20,875 nucleotides of DNA from Thermoplasmata archaeon (GTDB lineage: Archaea; Thermoplasmatota; Thermoplasmata; Thermoplasmatales; Thermoplasmataceae), in the NCBI GenBank assembly GCA_021833045.1, contig JAKBGP010000012.1:1-20875 (forward strand). The letters are read 5' to 3'. Under the pieces are notes generated by a model, which saw only the letters and a program-made list of their open reading frames with translations, did no database searches and had not been told where the DNA came from. Made by a program: the position numbers and the translations under genes. This document shows, piece by piece, positions 9,044 through 16,142 of the stretch. The stretch's first letter is position 1, and every line of letters begins with the position of its first letter.

Positions 9044-10013
9044 TCTTTGCAAATATATCTGCCAACAAATCTAGCCACTCATTACTTAGACTTCCTAGAT
9101 TATTAAAATTAAATCTGAAGAAAGTTTCAATATCAGCACGTAATTCTTCATTACTTCCTCCATTGTTCTCAAATGCAACAGAAACTGAATTGAAAGACAA
9201 AAAGCCTATGAGATCATCTATAGATCTTATGAAACGACATCCAGAAATATATCTTCCTTTGAGTGCCTTATTTTTTTCATCTTTGTATGCCTGAGTCCTA
9301 TACATCTTCAGAAATCTTTCCCAGATATACCACAATAGGTATATTCTTAACTGTACGAAATTATGATCTGGCTTCCTCTCTATCATCAGAAAGTCCCAAT
9401 CGCGCATATTTTTTGTTTCCTTTTTTACGGATTCTGCCGCTCTCTTGGCAAACCCTTCAAATTTGTTAATATTTTCGTCATCTATATCAACAAATGTGTG
9501 CCTTATGTTTGTTCTTAGAAAGTCATTCTGTGATCCCTGGGTCAGAGAGACTATGAAAGAAGCACTAGCTATACTTTTAATCTTTTTTCTCTCTTCATAT
9601 AGACCTTCTGCGTCAACATGCAAAAAGGCCTCAATCTTAATTTCCCCCTTTTGAGTTTTCTGAGCAAAAATAACAGGGATACTTACGATTTCACCTAATT
9701 TAATATGAACAAATCCCTCTCTACCTTTCTTAGTTAAATCATTATACTTCCTATCAGCTATCCTTATGGAGTAATCGTCATCTGTGTTTATACCCTTAGT
9801 GACGAATGTATAAATATCATGTTTGTTTTCTTCATATGAACTTTGGTTCAAATCATAATTAACACGGAATGACTCTAATGGATTATCTGAACCATCAAAT
9901 AAAACACTTAATAAAAGATCAAGTAAATTGATCTTCCTATGTCGTTTTTCAAAATCTAAATCAAAAAGTTTAAAGCCAATGGTAGTTACTTTAACAGAAT
10001 CAATTACCTTCAA
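8982..10013 (-). CDS. Unrecognised 343-residue protein with a C-terminus read from antisense methyltransferase DNA
   Basis: I do not recognise a family. The protein looks soluble and mixed alpha/beta, with a Trp/Tyr-rich helix at about residues 220-245 (VQLRIYLLWYIWERFLKMYR). The start is TTG at 10013: no ATG is available before the upstream in-frame stop at 10020-10022, and a strong Shine-Dalgarno GGGAGGT lies 8 nt upstream. The last ~20 residues (EDITSLLFPHISLFLQSFG) come from the strand opposite the broken methyltransferase fragment, so the original C-terminus was probably lost in a rearrangement near 9043. The gene may be truncated and non-functional, or fused and still active. The proposed promoter lies upstream of a leader of well over 100 nt. 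Confidence 0.65.
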   Translation of the reverse strand: MKVIDSVKVTTIGFKLFDLDFEKRHRKINLLDLLLSVLFDGSDNPLESFRVNYDLNQSSYEENKHDIYTFVTKGINTDDDYSIRIADRKYNDLTKKGREGFVHIKLGEIVSIPVIFAQKTQKGEIKIEAFLHVDAEGLYEERKKIKSIASASFIVSLTQGSQNDFLRTNIRHTFVDIDDENINKFEGFAKRAAESVKKETKNMRDWDFLMIERKPDHNFVQLRIYLLWYIWERFLKMYRTQAYKDEKNKALKGRYISGCRFIRSIDDLIGFLSFNSVSVAFENNGGSNEELRADIETFFRFNFNNLGSLSNEWLDLLADIFAKREDITSLLFPHISLFLQSFG

Positions 10014-10021
10014 AGAAGATT

Positions 10022-10028
10022 ACCTCCC
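10022..10028 (-). promoter_or_regulatory. Ribosome binding site that fixes a TTG start
   Basis: GGGAGGT on the minus strand, 8 nt before TTG at 10013, matches the archaeal Shine-Dalgarno consensus. Without it the start of the downstream gene would be unclear. Confidence 0.65.
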
Positions 10029-10030
10029 GT

Positions 10031-10060
10031 CTATGGATGCTCAGTATTTCCGCCCATCAT
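10031..10060 (-). CDS. Possible nine-codon leader ORF
   Basis: ATGATGGGC... encodes MMGGNTEHP and a stop, with a good Shine-Dalgarno (GAGGTGA at 10065-10071) 4 nt upstream. It ends just before the ribosome binding site of the 343-residue gene. Its ATG overlaps (ATGA) the stop of an upstream short frame ending KKMSGELKKEVMV. It could be a leader peptide or the debris of a decayed operon. Confidence 0.25.
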   Translation of the reverse strand: MMGGNTEHP

Positions 10061-10200
10061 ACCATCACCTCTTTTTTTAATTCTCCACTCATCTTTTTTA
10101 TTCCTTTTGCCTTCGCATCTTTATCAAACTACCATACCAACGCCGTTTCTATTACGGTTAGTTCTGATACTTTTGAGAGAAATATAATAGTGAAAAGAGA

Positions 10201-10208
10201 TATATAAG
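10201..10208. promoter_or_regulatory. TATA-like box, possibly bidirectional
   Basis: TATATAAG preceded by a purine-rich GAAAAGAGA reads as BRE plus TATA on the plus strand, predicting a transcript start near 10229. The minus strand (CTTATATATC) is also TATA-like and could start the leader of the 343-residue gene near 10180. No protein start follows at leaderless distance on the plus strand. Confidence 0.4.
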
Positions 10209-10254
10209 AATTTGTTCGTATTTTCCATTAGCATTTTGTATCCCAAAAAATTGC

Positions 10255-10312
10255 TTTCGGCGAGCTTATTGAAAAGTGCTCTCTGCGCACCATGCCGCTT
10301 CGCTTAGCGCGG
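10255..10312 (+). ncRNA. GC-rich, hairpin-forming island; candidate small RNA
   Basis: In otherwise AT-rich DNA this ~58-bp stretch is GC-rich and can form two adjacent small stems: GTGC/GCAC (10276-10279 with 10287-10290) and CCGC/GCGG (10295-10298 with 10309-10312). A TATA-like box at 10201-10208 lies upstream with no ORF at the predicted start. It matches no RNA family I recognise. The evidence is structural and weak. Confidence 0.2.
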
Positions 10313-10360
10313 AATATAAAAGAATAAGGGATTCATATATTTACAAAATACACAGAATAT

Positions 10361-10368
10361 TTTAAATA
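10361..10368 (+). promoter_or_regulatory. TATA box of the PD-(D/E)XK-like gene
   Basis: TTTAAATA is centred about 24-27 nt upstream of the paired ATG codons at 10388 and 10391, matching leaderless spacing. It favours ATG over the GTG at 10385. Confidence 0.55.
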
Positions 10369-10387
10369 GAATCCTAATAATTTAGTG

Positions 10388-10813
10388 ATGATGAACAATA
10401 CTGATAAGGATAATGGTACTGGCAGAAATCAACTGGTTGGAAACGCTGGCCTCTATTATGTTTGCTATGCGTTAAGCAAGAGAGGGTGGAATGCCATGCC
10501 CACCTCCCGCAATGCCAGAGGGGTTGACGTAGTTATATACGATCAGAAGGGATCGAATTCACATACGATACAAGTAAAGACGCTTTCGAAGAGAAATCCA
10601 GCTCGTTTTGGTAGTAGCCTTGACAGCTTTATAGCTGAATATGTTTTCATAGTCAACAACGTTTTCAGCGAGCCGAACCTGTATATTGTGGATACGCCAA
10701 CAGCAAAATCCCTAATTCATGAAGGCATAAAGGATGGCAAGAAGAGCTATTGGTTTCAGCCCAACGATTATGAGCAGTTCAAAGACAACTGGAGTATTAT
10801 AGGAAATCCATAA
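10388..10813 (+). CDS. Small PD-(D/E)XK-like nuclease-fold protein
   Basis: The frame opens at GTG 10385 (142 codons), but TATA spacing favours ATG 10388 or 10391. Numbered from the GTG, the core reads GNAGLYYVCYALSKRGW (helix, 19-35), then a strand with Asp48 in RGVDVVIYD, then IQVKT with Gln63 and Lys65. The order helix, D, then (E/Q)-x-K about 15 residues later is the PD-(D/E)XK signature with Gln for Glu. Similar stand-alone archaeal proteins are annotated as restriction-endonuclease-like or Holliday-junction-resolvase-like. A substrate cannot be named. The basic stretch after the motif (KTLSKRNPARF) could contact DNA. It stands alone with its own promoter and ends before a repeat-rich spacer. 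Confidence 0.7.
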   Translation: MMNNTDKDNGTGRNQLVGNAGLYYVCYALSKRGWNAMPTSRNARGVDVVIYDQKGSNSHTIQVKTLSKRNPARFGSSLDSFIAEYVFIVNNVFSEPNLYIVDTPTAKSLIHEGIKDGKKSYWFQPNDYEQFKDNWSIIGNP

Positions 10814-10886
10814 TATAGTAAATTTCGCAAAAGAATTGATAGGCAAGTTAGTATTCACTTAAAACATTAATCAAATCCCATCCATT

Positions 10887-11012
10887 CCATCAGGCCATTC
10901 CGTAGCTTAATCCATCAAATTCTATCACCATCAGGTATCCATCAGCTATGGAAAATATTCAGAGAGTAAGAGATAGATAGGTTTATTGTATTCCATCAAA
11001 GATTTACCATCA
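10887..11012 (+). repeat. Cluster of six CCATCA direct repeats, first of three clusters
   Basis: CCATCA occurs at 10887, 10912, 10928, 10939, 10993 and 11007. Most copies are preceded by T or AT and followed by G or A. The last two sit in a module (ATTCCATCA, ten bases, CCATCAGT) that recurs at 12313-12336. The surrounding gene-free spacer (10814-11261) also holds T-runs at 11026-11033 and 11180-11186 that could act as oligo-T terminators. No gene is seen in the spacer. Confidence 0.65.
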
Positions 11013-11220
11013 GTTGGACCTTTCCTTTTTTTTGGTCTATGCTTCAGAGTGTTTTCGATAGATCGGATAGGCTATATGGTCAACATGGGAGGGTTGGGGT
11101 TCTGACAATCCAAAAGAGAAACGGAGCCATTATCGGATCGTCGTGAAATCTTAAAGTTTCAAATAGAAATAATACGGGCTTTTTTTGCAATAACCTTTCC
11201 AGAAGGAAGGTTTGAGCAAG

Positions 11221-11230
11221 AAATATAAGA
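11221..11230 (+). promoter_or_regulatory. TATA-like box of the two-helix membrane protein gene
   Basis: AAATATAAGA lies about 36 nt before the ATG at 11262, predicting transcription from about 11250 and a leader of roughly 12 nt. A four-codon ORF (MEND, ATG 11254) lies just before the gene. Confidence 0.4.
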
Positions 11231-11261
11231 GCTAATAGAGCATGTAATTAGCAGATGGAAA

Positions 11262-12134
11262 ATGACTAAATATGAGGGCTTATCTGTAATACTTGCTTGC
11301 ATTTTAGCTGGTGGTACTATTGTTACGTTGATAATGTCTTTTGTACCATTCCCTTGGAAATATCCGCTATTATTTGTATCTATTGTAATCTTTTTAATTT
11401 TTATTTTGTGGTATTTCTATTATTATTTGAGAAGACATGGGGAGCAAACTGGGGCTAGATTGGAAACTAGTATATTACCATTTTACAGAGGTTCTTTTAC
11501 GCCCCCATCTTCAGGAGTAAAAACGGTAAATCCTGATGGGTCGATAACTTATAGCGCCAAGAACGATATTCAAGCAACAGGAGATCAGGTACATAACCTC
11601 GCTTCTTCGCAGATTTTTGCGATGTGGCAAGGTAAACCCGGAGAGAATATGAATGAATTTATTGCGAAATTTGGAGTTATTAGATTTAAAGCGATCAAAG
11701 GATATGTGAAAGGATGTCGTGTTGGGGCTAAATACCGAGTAATAGAGGAAATGAATGTCTCCCGCGTATCCAAATGGTATGACGGAGGATATTTAAATTG
11801 GTTCTCTCCTAAAATTAAGCAAGATTTACGTAAATGCAACTTATTTGAAAGGATATACAATGGAATAAATGAATGCTTAAGAAATGAAACAACGGATATT
11901 TTTCAAGATGAAGAAAAAGATTTGCTTTTGTTCTATATCATAAAAGGTTCTCCGAAGGTTCATCTTTGTTCTACTCTAGATTATTGTGAAATTGGTATTG
12001 CTACAGCTGAAAATATGCCATTGAAGTTTGAACTAAAGTTAACAATAGTAGGGGAAAATCTTCTCACCATGGTAAAGACGTTAAAGATCAGTGCTGTTTG
12101 GGATGATTTTAAAATAGAAGAAATGGATCAATAG
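11262..12134 (+). CDS. Unrecognised membrane protein with two N-terminal helices
   Basis: This 290-residue protein begins with two hydrophobic helices, about residues 7-29 (VILACILAGGTIVTLIM) and 33-56 (PLLFVSIVIFLIFILWYF), separated by a short PFPWKY turn. A basic YYYLRRHGEQ marks the cytoplasmic side. About 230 soluble residues follow with no motif I recognise. The soluble part contains a Gly/Ser-rich linker region (residues 70-120) and then mixed alpha/beta sequence with several Cys and Trp. The stop is TAG. It stands alone, flanked by CCATCA repeat clusters on both sides, which suggests it belongs to the same mobile segment. The architecture is like membrane-tethered defence effectors, but no effector domain was recognised. 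Confidence 0.7.
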   Translation: MTKYEGLSVILACILAGGTIVTLIMSFVPFPWKYPLLFVSIVIFLIFILWYFYYYLRRHGEQTGARLETSILPFYRGSFTPPSSGVKTVNPDGSITYSAKNDIQATGDQVHNLASSQIFAMWQGKPGENMNEFIAKFGVIRFKAIKGYVKGCRVGAKYRVIEEMNVSRVSKWYDGGYLNWFSPKIKQDLRKCNLFERIYNGINECLRNETTDIFQDEEKDLLLFYIIKGSPKVHLCSTLDYCEIGIATAENMPLKFELKLTIVGENLLTMVKTLKISAVWDDFKIEEMDQ

Positions 12135-12259
12135 TTTGTTTAGTTTATAAGGACTCTATAATTTTAAATTCAGAAAATAGTGAGGAATTTCTGGAACAGC
12201 TTCGCGTTATAGTTATGCCATACATTTATTTTGTTATTCGCTTTTCTCATTTGATTAAT

Positions 12260-12336
12260 CCATCAGATATAGTAGATATTCCAGATATTAGGCATAGGAC
12301 AGGTTTATTATATTCCATCAGAGATTTACCATCAGT
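12260..12336 (+). repeat. Second CCATCA repeat cluster
   Basis: CCATCA occurs at 12260, 12315 and 12329, with looser copies (AATCAGAT, TATCAGATCATCAGG) to about 12434. The segment 12303-12334 closely matches 10981-11012 (GGTTTATT, then ATTCCATCA, GATTTACCATCAGT), so the two spacers share a duplicated module of at least 30 bp. The gene-free part of the spacer is 12135-12503; no ORF is seen in it. Confidence 0.6.
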
Positions 12337-12503
12337 GGATCGTTTCCGATCTTATGGTATATTTTAGACTAGGCCCGATCAATCAGATATTACATGATCG
12401 AAAATAGATATGGAATCGCTATCAGATCATCAGGAAAGGCGTAACTTTTTTATACCAGCACGAACAACCTTTATTTCTCTATTTGGGGTAATCTATGTCC
12501 GCT

Positions 12504-12783
12504 TTAAAAAGTTCGCTTATATGCATGATCATGTCTATCGAATAGGTCAAAAAATAACTATACATTGTTCTTCGTCTACATGATAGAACATTACATATCT
12601 TTGATGATTAACTTTTACGGCTCGTTCTCCAGATAATTTGTATTTTTTATACTCTCCAATTTCGGGATTCGATTTCACTTTCTCTAGCTTCTTTTTTATT
12701 TCTTCTTTGATACTTTTATCTTTGATTTTATTAATTTCTGATTCTATCGCACTTAGATCAAGCGTGTAGTTTTCACAAGACAT
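12504..12783 (-). pseudogene. RelE/ParE-family toxin, frameshifted in a T6 run
   Basis: The readable part from ATG 12783 (MSCENYTLDL...) ends at a premature TGA (12547-12549) after EEQCIVIF, 78 residues long. It has the RelE look: helices rich in Lys/Glu, then strands (YKKYKLSGERAVKVNHQRYVM, FYHVDEE). Removing one T from the T6 run (plus-strand A6, 12549-12554) opens a frame continuing DLFDRHDHAYKRTF and stopping at 12504. That gives 92 residues and the charged His/Tyr tail where RelE toxins carry catalytic residues. The gene therefore looks like an intact toxin broken by a +1 slip; a sequencing error is the alternative. A TTG at 12792 overlaps the antitoxin stop and could also serve as the start. 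It follows its antitoxin, as coupled toxin-antitoxin pairs do. Confidence 0.65.
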
Positions 12784-12788
12784 TAAAA

Positions 12789-13385
12789 TCAAGAAAAGAA
12801 GGATTCCAGATCTGAGTCATTTTTTATAATCCGTCTTCCGTATACTCCTTTCTTCTCGTTTTCTTCTCGTGCTTTAAAGGCTTTTTCCCAAAATTTATCT
12901 GATAGAAGCGACTTATAATACTTCGCATAGCCATTAAGATCTATTGCTTCACCCATAACCTCCACATCCAGAAATGGTTCAGTATTATCTGCAATTTCTT
13001 CCAATTCCTTTCCAGTTTTTCCTTTATATTTCTTAAGGATAGTGTCGATTTCGCTCTTTAATTCTGGACTTAAATTTATATTGTTAACCTTGAGCTTTGA
13101 CCTTTTGTATGTATACAGAGGCACTTTCTTGTCTTTCAAGATAATATAATCATGGTCTTTGGTATTTATTATATTGTCATCTTCTGCTTTGATTTCTTCG
13201 ATTCCATCCGAATATGGGCCATAGTAAAATTTTTTGAACTATAGATCGGTCAGTCTTTCACCATGCGCTTTCATGTATTCAAGTTCCGTCAGGTAAGCTA
13301 ATTTCTGAAGTTGTTTAGCGTTCACCTCGCCAAAATAATTTATAATGTATTCGACGAGATCCTTACCGCTTATCATATATCTCAT
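12789..13385 (-). pseudogene. Panacea (DUF4065/SocA-like) antitoxin interrupted by an amber codon
   Basis: From ATG 13385 the frame reads MRYMISGKDLVEYIINYFGE, then AKQLQKLAYLTELEYMKAHG, then LTDL, TAG (13239-13241, codon 49), FKKFYYGPYSDGIEEIKAED and on to SPELKSEIDTILKKYKGKTGKELEEI, ending at 12789. The order (KLQKL-type helix, FxxxxYGPY, then a helix with KYxGxTGxELEEI) is the Panacea antitoxin domain, known to pair with many toxin folds. Full length would be 198 codons. The 116-codon remnant downstream of the stop would start at a TTG, not an ATG, so it is not an independent gene. The conserved position of the stop (between LTDL and FKKF, where many homologues have Gln) suggests CAG to TAG. 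A TATA box 20-29 nt upstream fits a leaderless start at 13385. Confidence 0.75.
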
Positions 13386-13406
13386 CCAGACACATATCAC
13401 ATTTGC

Positions 13407-13414
13407 TATATATA
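13407..13414 (-). promoter_or_regulatory. TATA box of the toxin-antitoxin pair
   Basis: TATATATA on the minus strand is centred 25 nt before ATG 13385, so that ATG is preferred over the one at 13376. The promoter looks intact although both downstream genes are broken. Confidence 0.6.
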
Positions 13415-13601
13415 TTCTATGTATTAGTGAATTATCGACTAAACTATTGATGACAGGTTAAAAGGATTGACGAAAATGGACAAATGAAAAAAGTCGATAA
13501 AAATCATCATCATTGCAGATCACACTTATCCAGAATAGCCTTACTTTAATTCCATCAGACTCTTATGGCCAATTTATCCACTATGAACTCAAGCATTGCA
13601 G

Positions 13602-13631
13602 CCTGAAGCGATTTGGAGGCATTGCTTCAGG
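13602..13631 (+). repeat. Perfect 8-bp inverted repeat (stem-loop)
   Basis: CCTGAAGC (13602-13609) and GCTTCAGG (13624-13631) are exact complements with a 14-nt loop. They lie in a 330-bp gene-poor gap (13386-13716) that also holds one CCATCAGA motif near 13551. No ORF in the gap is convincing. It could be a transposon-end relic, an RNA hairpin or a regulatory site for the downstream gene. Confidence 0.5.
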
Positions 13632-13716
13632 AAGCACGGGGATGTACTATTCTTTTCGATTATTCCAAAGTAATAATCCGATAATATTTGTATCATAACT
13701 AATTGACATGTAGGTT

Positions 13717-14508
13717 ATGGACAAGACTCTTAAACAAAAATTCAGACAGCCTTTTGGCTTTTACATGGAAAATCTAATTGGAAAACAGTTGCTATCAAAG
13801 GGAATTTTTACCATGTATAATGCACATCACTATGCCTTTGAATGGGGTCTTGATTTGGACGATGATGCAATTAGCCAATTAAAGTCACTATTGATTGCTA
13901 GAGATGTAAATATTGAAAGATTGAGCGAGGAGGTAAAGGAAATTCTCAAGGGAAAGAATGGACTTTATAGTGAAACTGATTTAGAATTAGTTAGAGGGGC
14001 GTTTTCCAAAAAAGAAAATAATAATCTGTTTAATAAAAAAATTATCCTTCTAGGAGTATCTAATATGATATCCAGAAATAAACTTGAAATTTTAAGATTT
14101 CAAAATCAAAAACTCATAGTCAGTGAAGTGAAAAGTCAGTATGGCCCAAAAGTTGATTATAGAATAGAATTTGAGAAAGGTCAGCTTTTTAGATTGTTGC
14201 GATTAACAAATTTAGGTATGAATACTTCTTTAATTTACTGTATTGCCTTACCATATCCGAGATATGTGGAAATCCCATTTATCAAATTGTATGATAAATT
14301 TAAGGATTATTCTGATTTTAACGGTAAAGAATTTACAACAGATGACTGGGCGAATCTTAGAATAAGAATTCCATTAGAATATAGAAAAGAGGAAAAATTT
14401 GAGGGAATAGACAAATCTCTTTATTGTTTTAGTGATGAACAGTCTCTATACAAATCTATATTAGAGGAGTTTCCAGGAAAATTTCCACGATTGGAAGGGA
14501 ATATCTAA
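13717..14508 (+). CDS. Nuclease-like protein of unknown specificity
   Basis: The 263-residue protein has a helical N-terminal half, then a strand-rich core: KLEILRFQNQKLIVSEVKS with Glu124 and the E137-x-K139 pair, followed by FEKGQLFRLLRL and LIYCIALPYPRYVEIPFIKLY. An acidic residue, then ExK on the next strand about 13 residues later, then a helix, is the PD-(D/E)XK pattern; the usual Asp is Glu here. The family is otherwise not recognised. The N-terminal FYMENLIGKQLLSKG resembles the first helix of such folds, so the region between (residues 45-105) may be an insertion. It converges with the HEPN-like gene. A defence or DNA-repair role is possible but not shown. Confidence 0.6.
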   Translation: MDKTLKQKFRQPFGFYMENLIGKQLLSKGIFTMYNAHHYAFEWGLDLDDDAISQLKSLLIARDVNIERLSEEVKEILKGKNGLYSETDLELVRGAFSKKENNNLFNKKIILLGVSNMISRNKLEILRFQNQKLIVSEVKSQYGPKVDYRIEFEKGQLFRLLRLTNLGMNTSLIYCIALPYPRYVEIPFIKLYDKFKDYSDFNGKEFTTDDWANLRIRIPLEYRKEEKFEGIDKSLYCFSDEQSLYKSILEEFPGKFPRLEGNI

Positions 14509-14715
14509 AACCAGTCAGGAAAAGATTTTTGATTGCTTCCTATCTATTTATCCTGCCTTTATGTGTTTATAACAAAACATATTTCCAACAACTCAATCCT
14601 TTATTCCATAAGAAGAATTCTATTAATGATTCAGTTTATGGTTTTTAGCTATCAGAGGTTTTACTTAAGGAAATCTCATTTAATCCAGAATACCTGGATC
14701 TTGGAATCTAAATGT

Positions 14716-15408
14716 TTAAGCAGGATATTTTTCAATAAATAGCTTAATCCCATCAATCATGAGTTTAATCATTCCTTCATCGCCTTGCTTTGCGTCAGGA
14801 TGGGCTGCATCATTACGAAGCCCTAACCAACCAGTTATGGATTTATTCATAGTTTTATCAATAATCTGACTCTTAAGTAAGTTACCATTGAGGGAATCTG
14901 CCTTCACATATTTCCCATCATCACTCGTAATTGGGATTTGATTCTTTTCTGCTAACTTTCTAAGGTGACTTTCTAAAGCAACACCAGCAACAACTGCGGA
15001 TGCTCTAAAATAAGATTGCGATAGTAAATATTCTGCTTGTTCAAGAATATCTGTAAAAATATCGGCATCAATCATCTCGTTAAAACTATTTAGAAAGTTA
15101 TTAGAATAATCATGTTTTAAGCTTTTTAGAACCTCACTTAATTGGTCAATCATATTACGTGAATAAATTATTTTTATAGACTTAGCATATAACCAGTATT
15201 CACTTTTTCTGGGAGCAATATCTTCTATGGTTTGCTTCATCTTAAGTACCAATGAAACACCTATTTTAGATATTAGATTATTTTTCAAAGTTGTATTATA
15301 CGGATGGCGTTCAATTTCTTGATCCATGTTTTTTATACTTTCGTTAACGTAGTCTAAAACTCCATCAATTCTCTTTAATACCTCATTTTTGTCAATAGAT
15401 TGCGGCAA
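14716..15408 (-). CDS. HEPN/DUF4145-like helical protein with an RNDAAH motif
   Basis: The N-terminal half (about 1-115) is helical and unrecognised. The C-terminal half reads AEYLLSQSYFRASAVVAGVA then LESHLRKLAEK, then WLGLRNDAAHPDAKQGDEGM and a final helix. This is the DUF4145/HEPN layout, and R198-NDAA-H203 matches the R-polar-x3-H motif of HEPN ribonucleases, which act as toxins or RNA-cleaving defence effectors. The motif is also kept in some HEPN proteins of other function. The start is TTG at 15408. An ATG at 15426 is in frame but is followed six codons on by TAA (15409-15411); Met28 is another candidate. No partner antitoxin (such as an MNT nucleotidyltransferase) is adjacent. Confidence 0.65.
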   Translation of the reverse strand: MPQSIDKNEVLKRIDGVLDYVNESIKNMDQEIERHPYNTTLKNNLISKIGVSLVLKMKQTIEDIAPRKSEYWLYAKSIKIIYSRNMIDQLSEVLKSLKHDYSNNFLNSFNEMIDADIFTDILEQAEYLLSQSYFRASAVVAGVALESHLRKLAEKNQIPITSDDGKYVKADSLNGNLLKSQIIDKTMNKSITGWLGLRNDAAHPDAKQGDEGMIKLMIDGIKLFIEKYPA

Positions 15409-15567
15409 TTAATTGAAACAATGCATCTTAGAGCATAAACTTTCTTATTGTATCATACACAATGTAGTTACGAAAGTCTTCTAGAGTAGATTAGGTAAAT
15501 CTCTGGCAACAGTAAGGAAGCTGTTGAGGTTCAGTTAACATCTTATATTTCATTCAAATAAATCACA

Positions 15568-15636
15568 ATGAGACCATCATGCCTGAAGTGTGGAAGGAAA
15601 TCTCCAACACATTATATCAGAAATAATAAGCAATAG
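15568..15636 (+). CDS. Possible 22-codon CxxCG micro-ORF
   Basis: ATG 15568 opens MRPSCLKCGRKSPTHYIRN and ends at TAG after 22 codons. The CxxCG knuckle resembles half of a zinc ribbon. A TATA-like CTTATATTT near 15542-15550 is at leaderless distance. It may be a real microprotein or the truncated start of a zinc-ribbon protein whose remainder was displaced by the adjacent repeats. Confidence 0.25.
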   Translation: MRPSCLKCGRKSPTHYIRNNKQ

Positions 15637-15652
15637 ATTGACTCACTGTATT

Positions 15653-15773
15653 CCATCACCATCTCCATCTACTGATCCATCCACTGGATAAAACAGAAAT
15701 CCATCAGATCATTTCCATCATCTGTAAATCCATCAGATGGAATAGTAATCCATCAGTTGTAAGTTTTCCATCA
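15653..15773 (+). repeat. Third and densest CCATCA repeat array; candidate iterons
   Basis: CCATCA occurs at 15653, 15701, 15715, 15730, 15750 and 15768, usually as (A/T)TCCATCAG, with two partial TCCATC copies between the first two. Spacing in the right half is 14-20 bp. CCATCAGATGG at 15730-15740 is a perfect odd palindrome. The array lies in the 734-bp gene-poor gap next to the replication genes, so Rep-type binding sites (iterons) are the leading idea. Confidence 0.65.
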
Positions 15774-15909
15774 GAACTATGTTTCTGATTATCCCATTGG
15801 TAAAATCCTTTAATTTGCATAACTGTTTCGATGTCATCGGTTTACCTTACTTACTTATCATGGCAACTCATTCTTCTGGTTTGGATCTAAAGCATCTCCT
15901 TTAGGCTCT

Positions 15910-15943
15910 CAATTAGTAAATTGATAAACTAATTTACTAATTG
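15910..15943. repeat. Perfect 13-bp inverted repeat
   Basis: CAATTAGTAAATT (15910-15922) and AATTTACTAATTG (15931-15943) are exact complements with an 8-nt spacer. The TTAGTAAATTAG core recurs at 16047-16058. Its position in the putative origin region suggests a protein-binding or unwinding site. Confidence 0.7.
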
Positions 15944-16036
15944 ATACAGAACCTGTAGATTACTATCACTGCAAAAGACTTTTTTTCAAATGATTATTAT
16001 CTTTCATTTATCACAGAAAACGGGTGTACATATTAA

Positions 16037-16124
16037 TTAGTATAATTAGTAAATTAGTAATCAGCCAATATACGTAAAGAGTGTTTATCGATGTACAATT
16101 AAAAAAAAATACTAATTATACTAA
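16037..16124. repeat. Long-range 15-bp inverted repeat of TTAGTATAATTAGTA
   Basis: TTAGTATAATTAGTA (16037-16051) is matched exactly by its complement TACTAATTATACTAA (16110-16124). A further ATTACTAATTT (16134-16144) pairs with 16052-16062. With an A9 run at 16101-16109, the block is extremely AT-rich. It abuts the stop of the DUF3987-like gene, so it could be an origin element, a terminator, or both. Confidence 0.65.
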
Positions 16125-16142
16125 ATAAACTAATTACTAATT

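Noticed and set aside
10385..10404. C box-like GTGATGA and D box-like CTGA, suggesting a C/D guide RNA
   Set aside because: The boxes are only 9 nt apart, there is no second box pair, and the sequence is the start of a well-supported protein gene.
12789..13139. A stand-alone 116-residue antitoxin gene
   Set aside because: Its first codon is a TTG inside a longer clean frame that includes the conserved Panacea N-terminus, so it is the 3' part of an interrupted gene.
13513..13698. 61-codon plus-strand ORF, and the idea that it is the tail of an IS605-type TnpB
   Set aside because: A hairpin is present, but no TnpB motif, zinc ribbon or element end could be recognised; kept only as a stem-loop.
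10887..15773. CRISPR array
   Set aside because: The CCATCA repeats are only 6-10 bp with irregular spacing and no unique spacers of constant length, and no cas genes are present.
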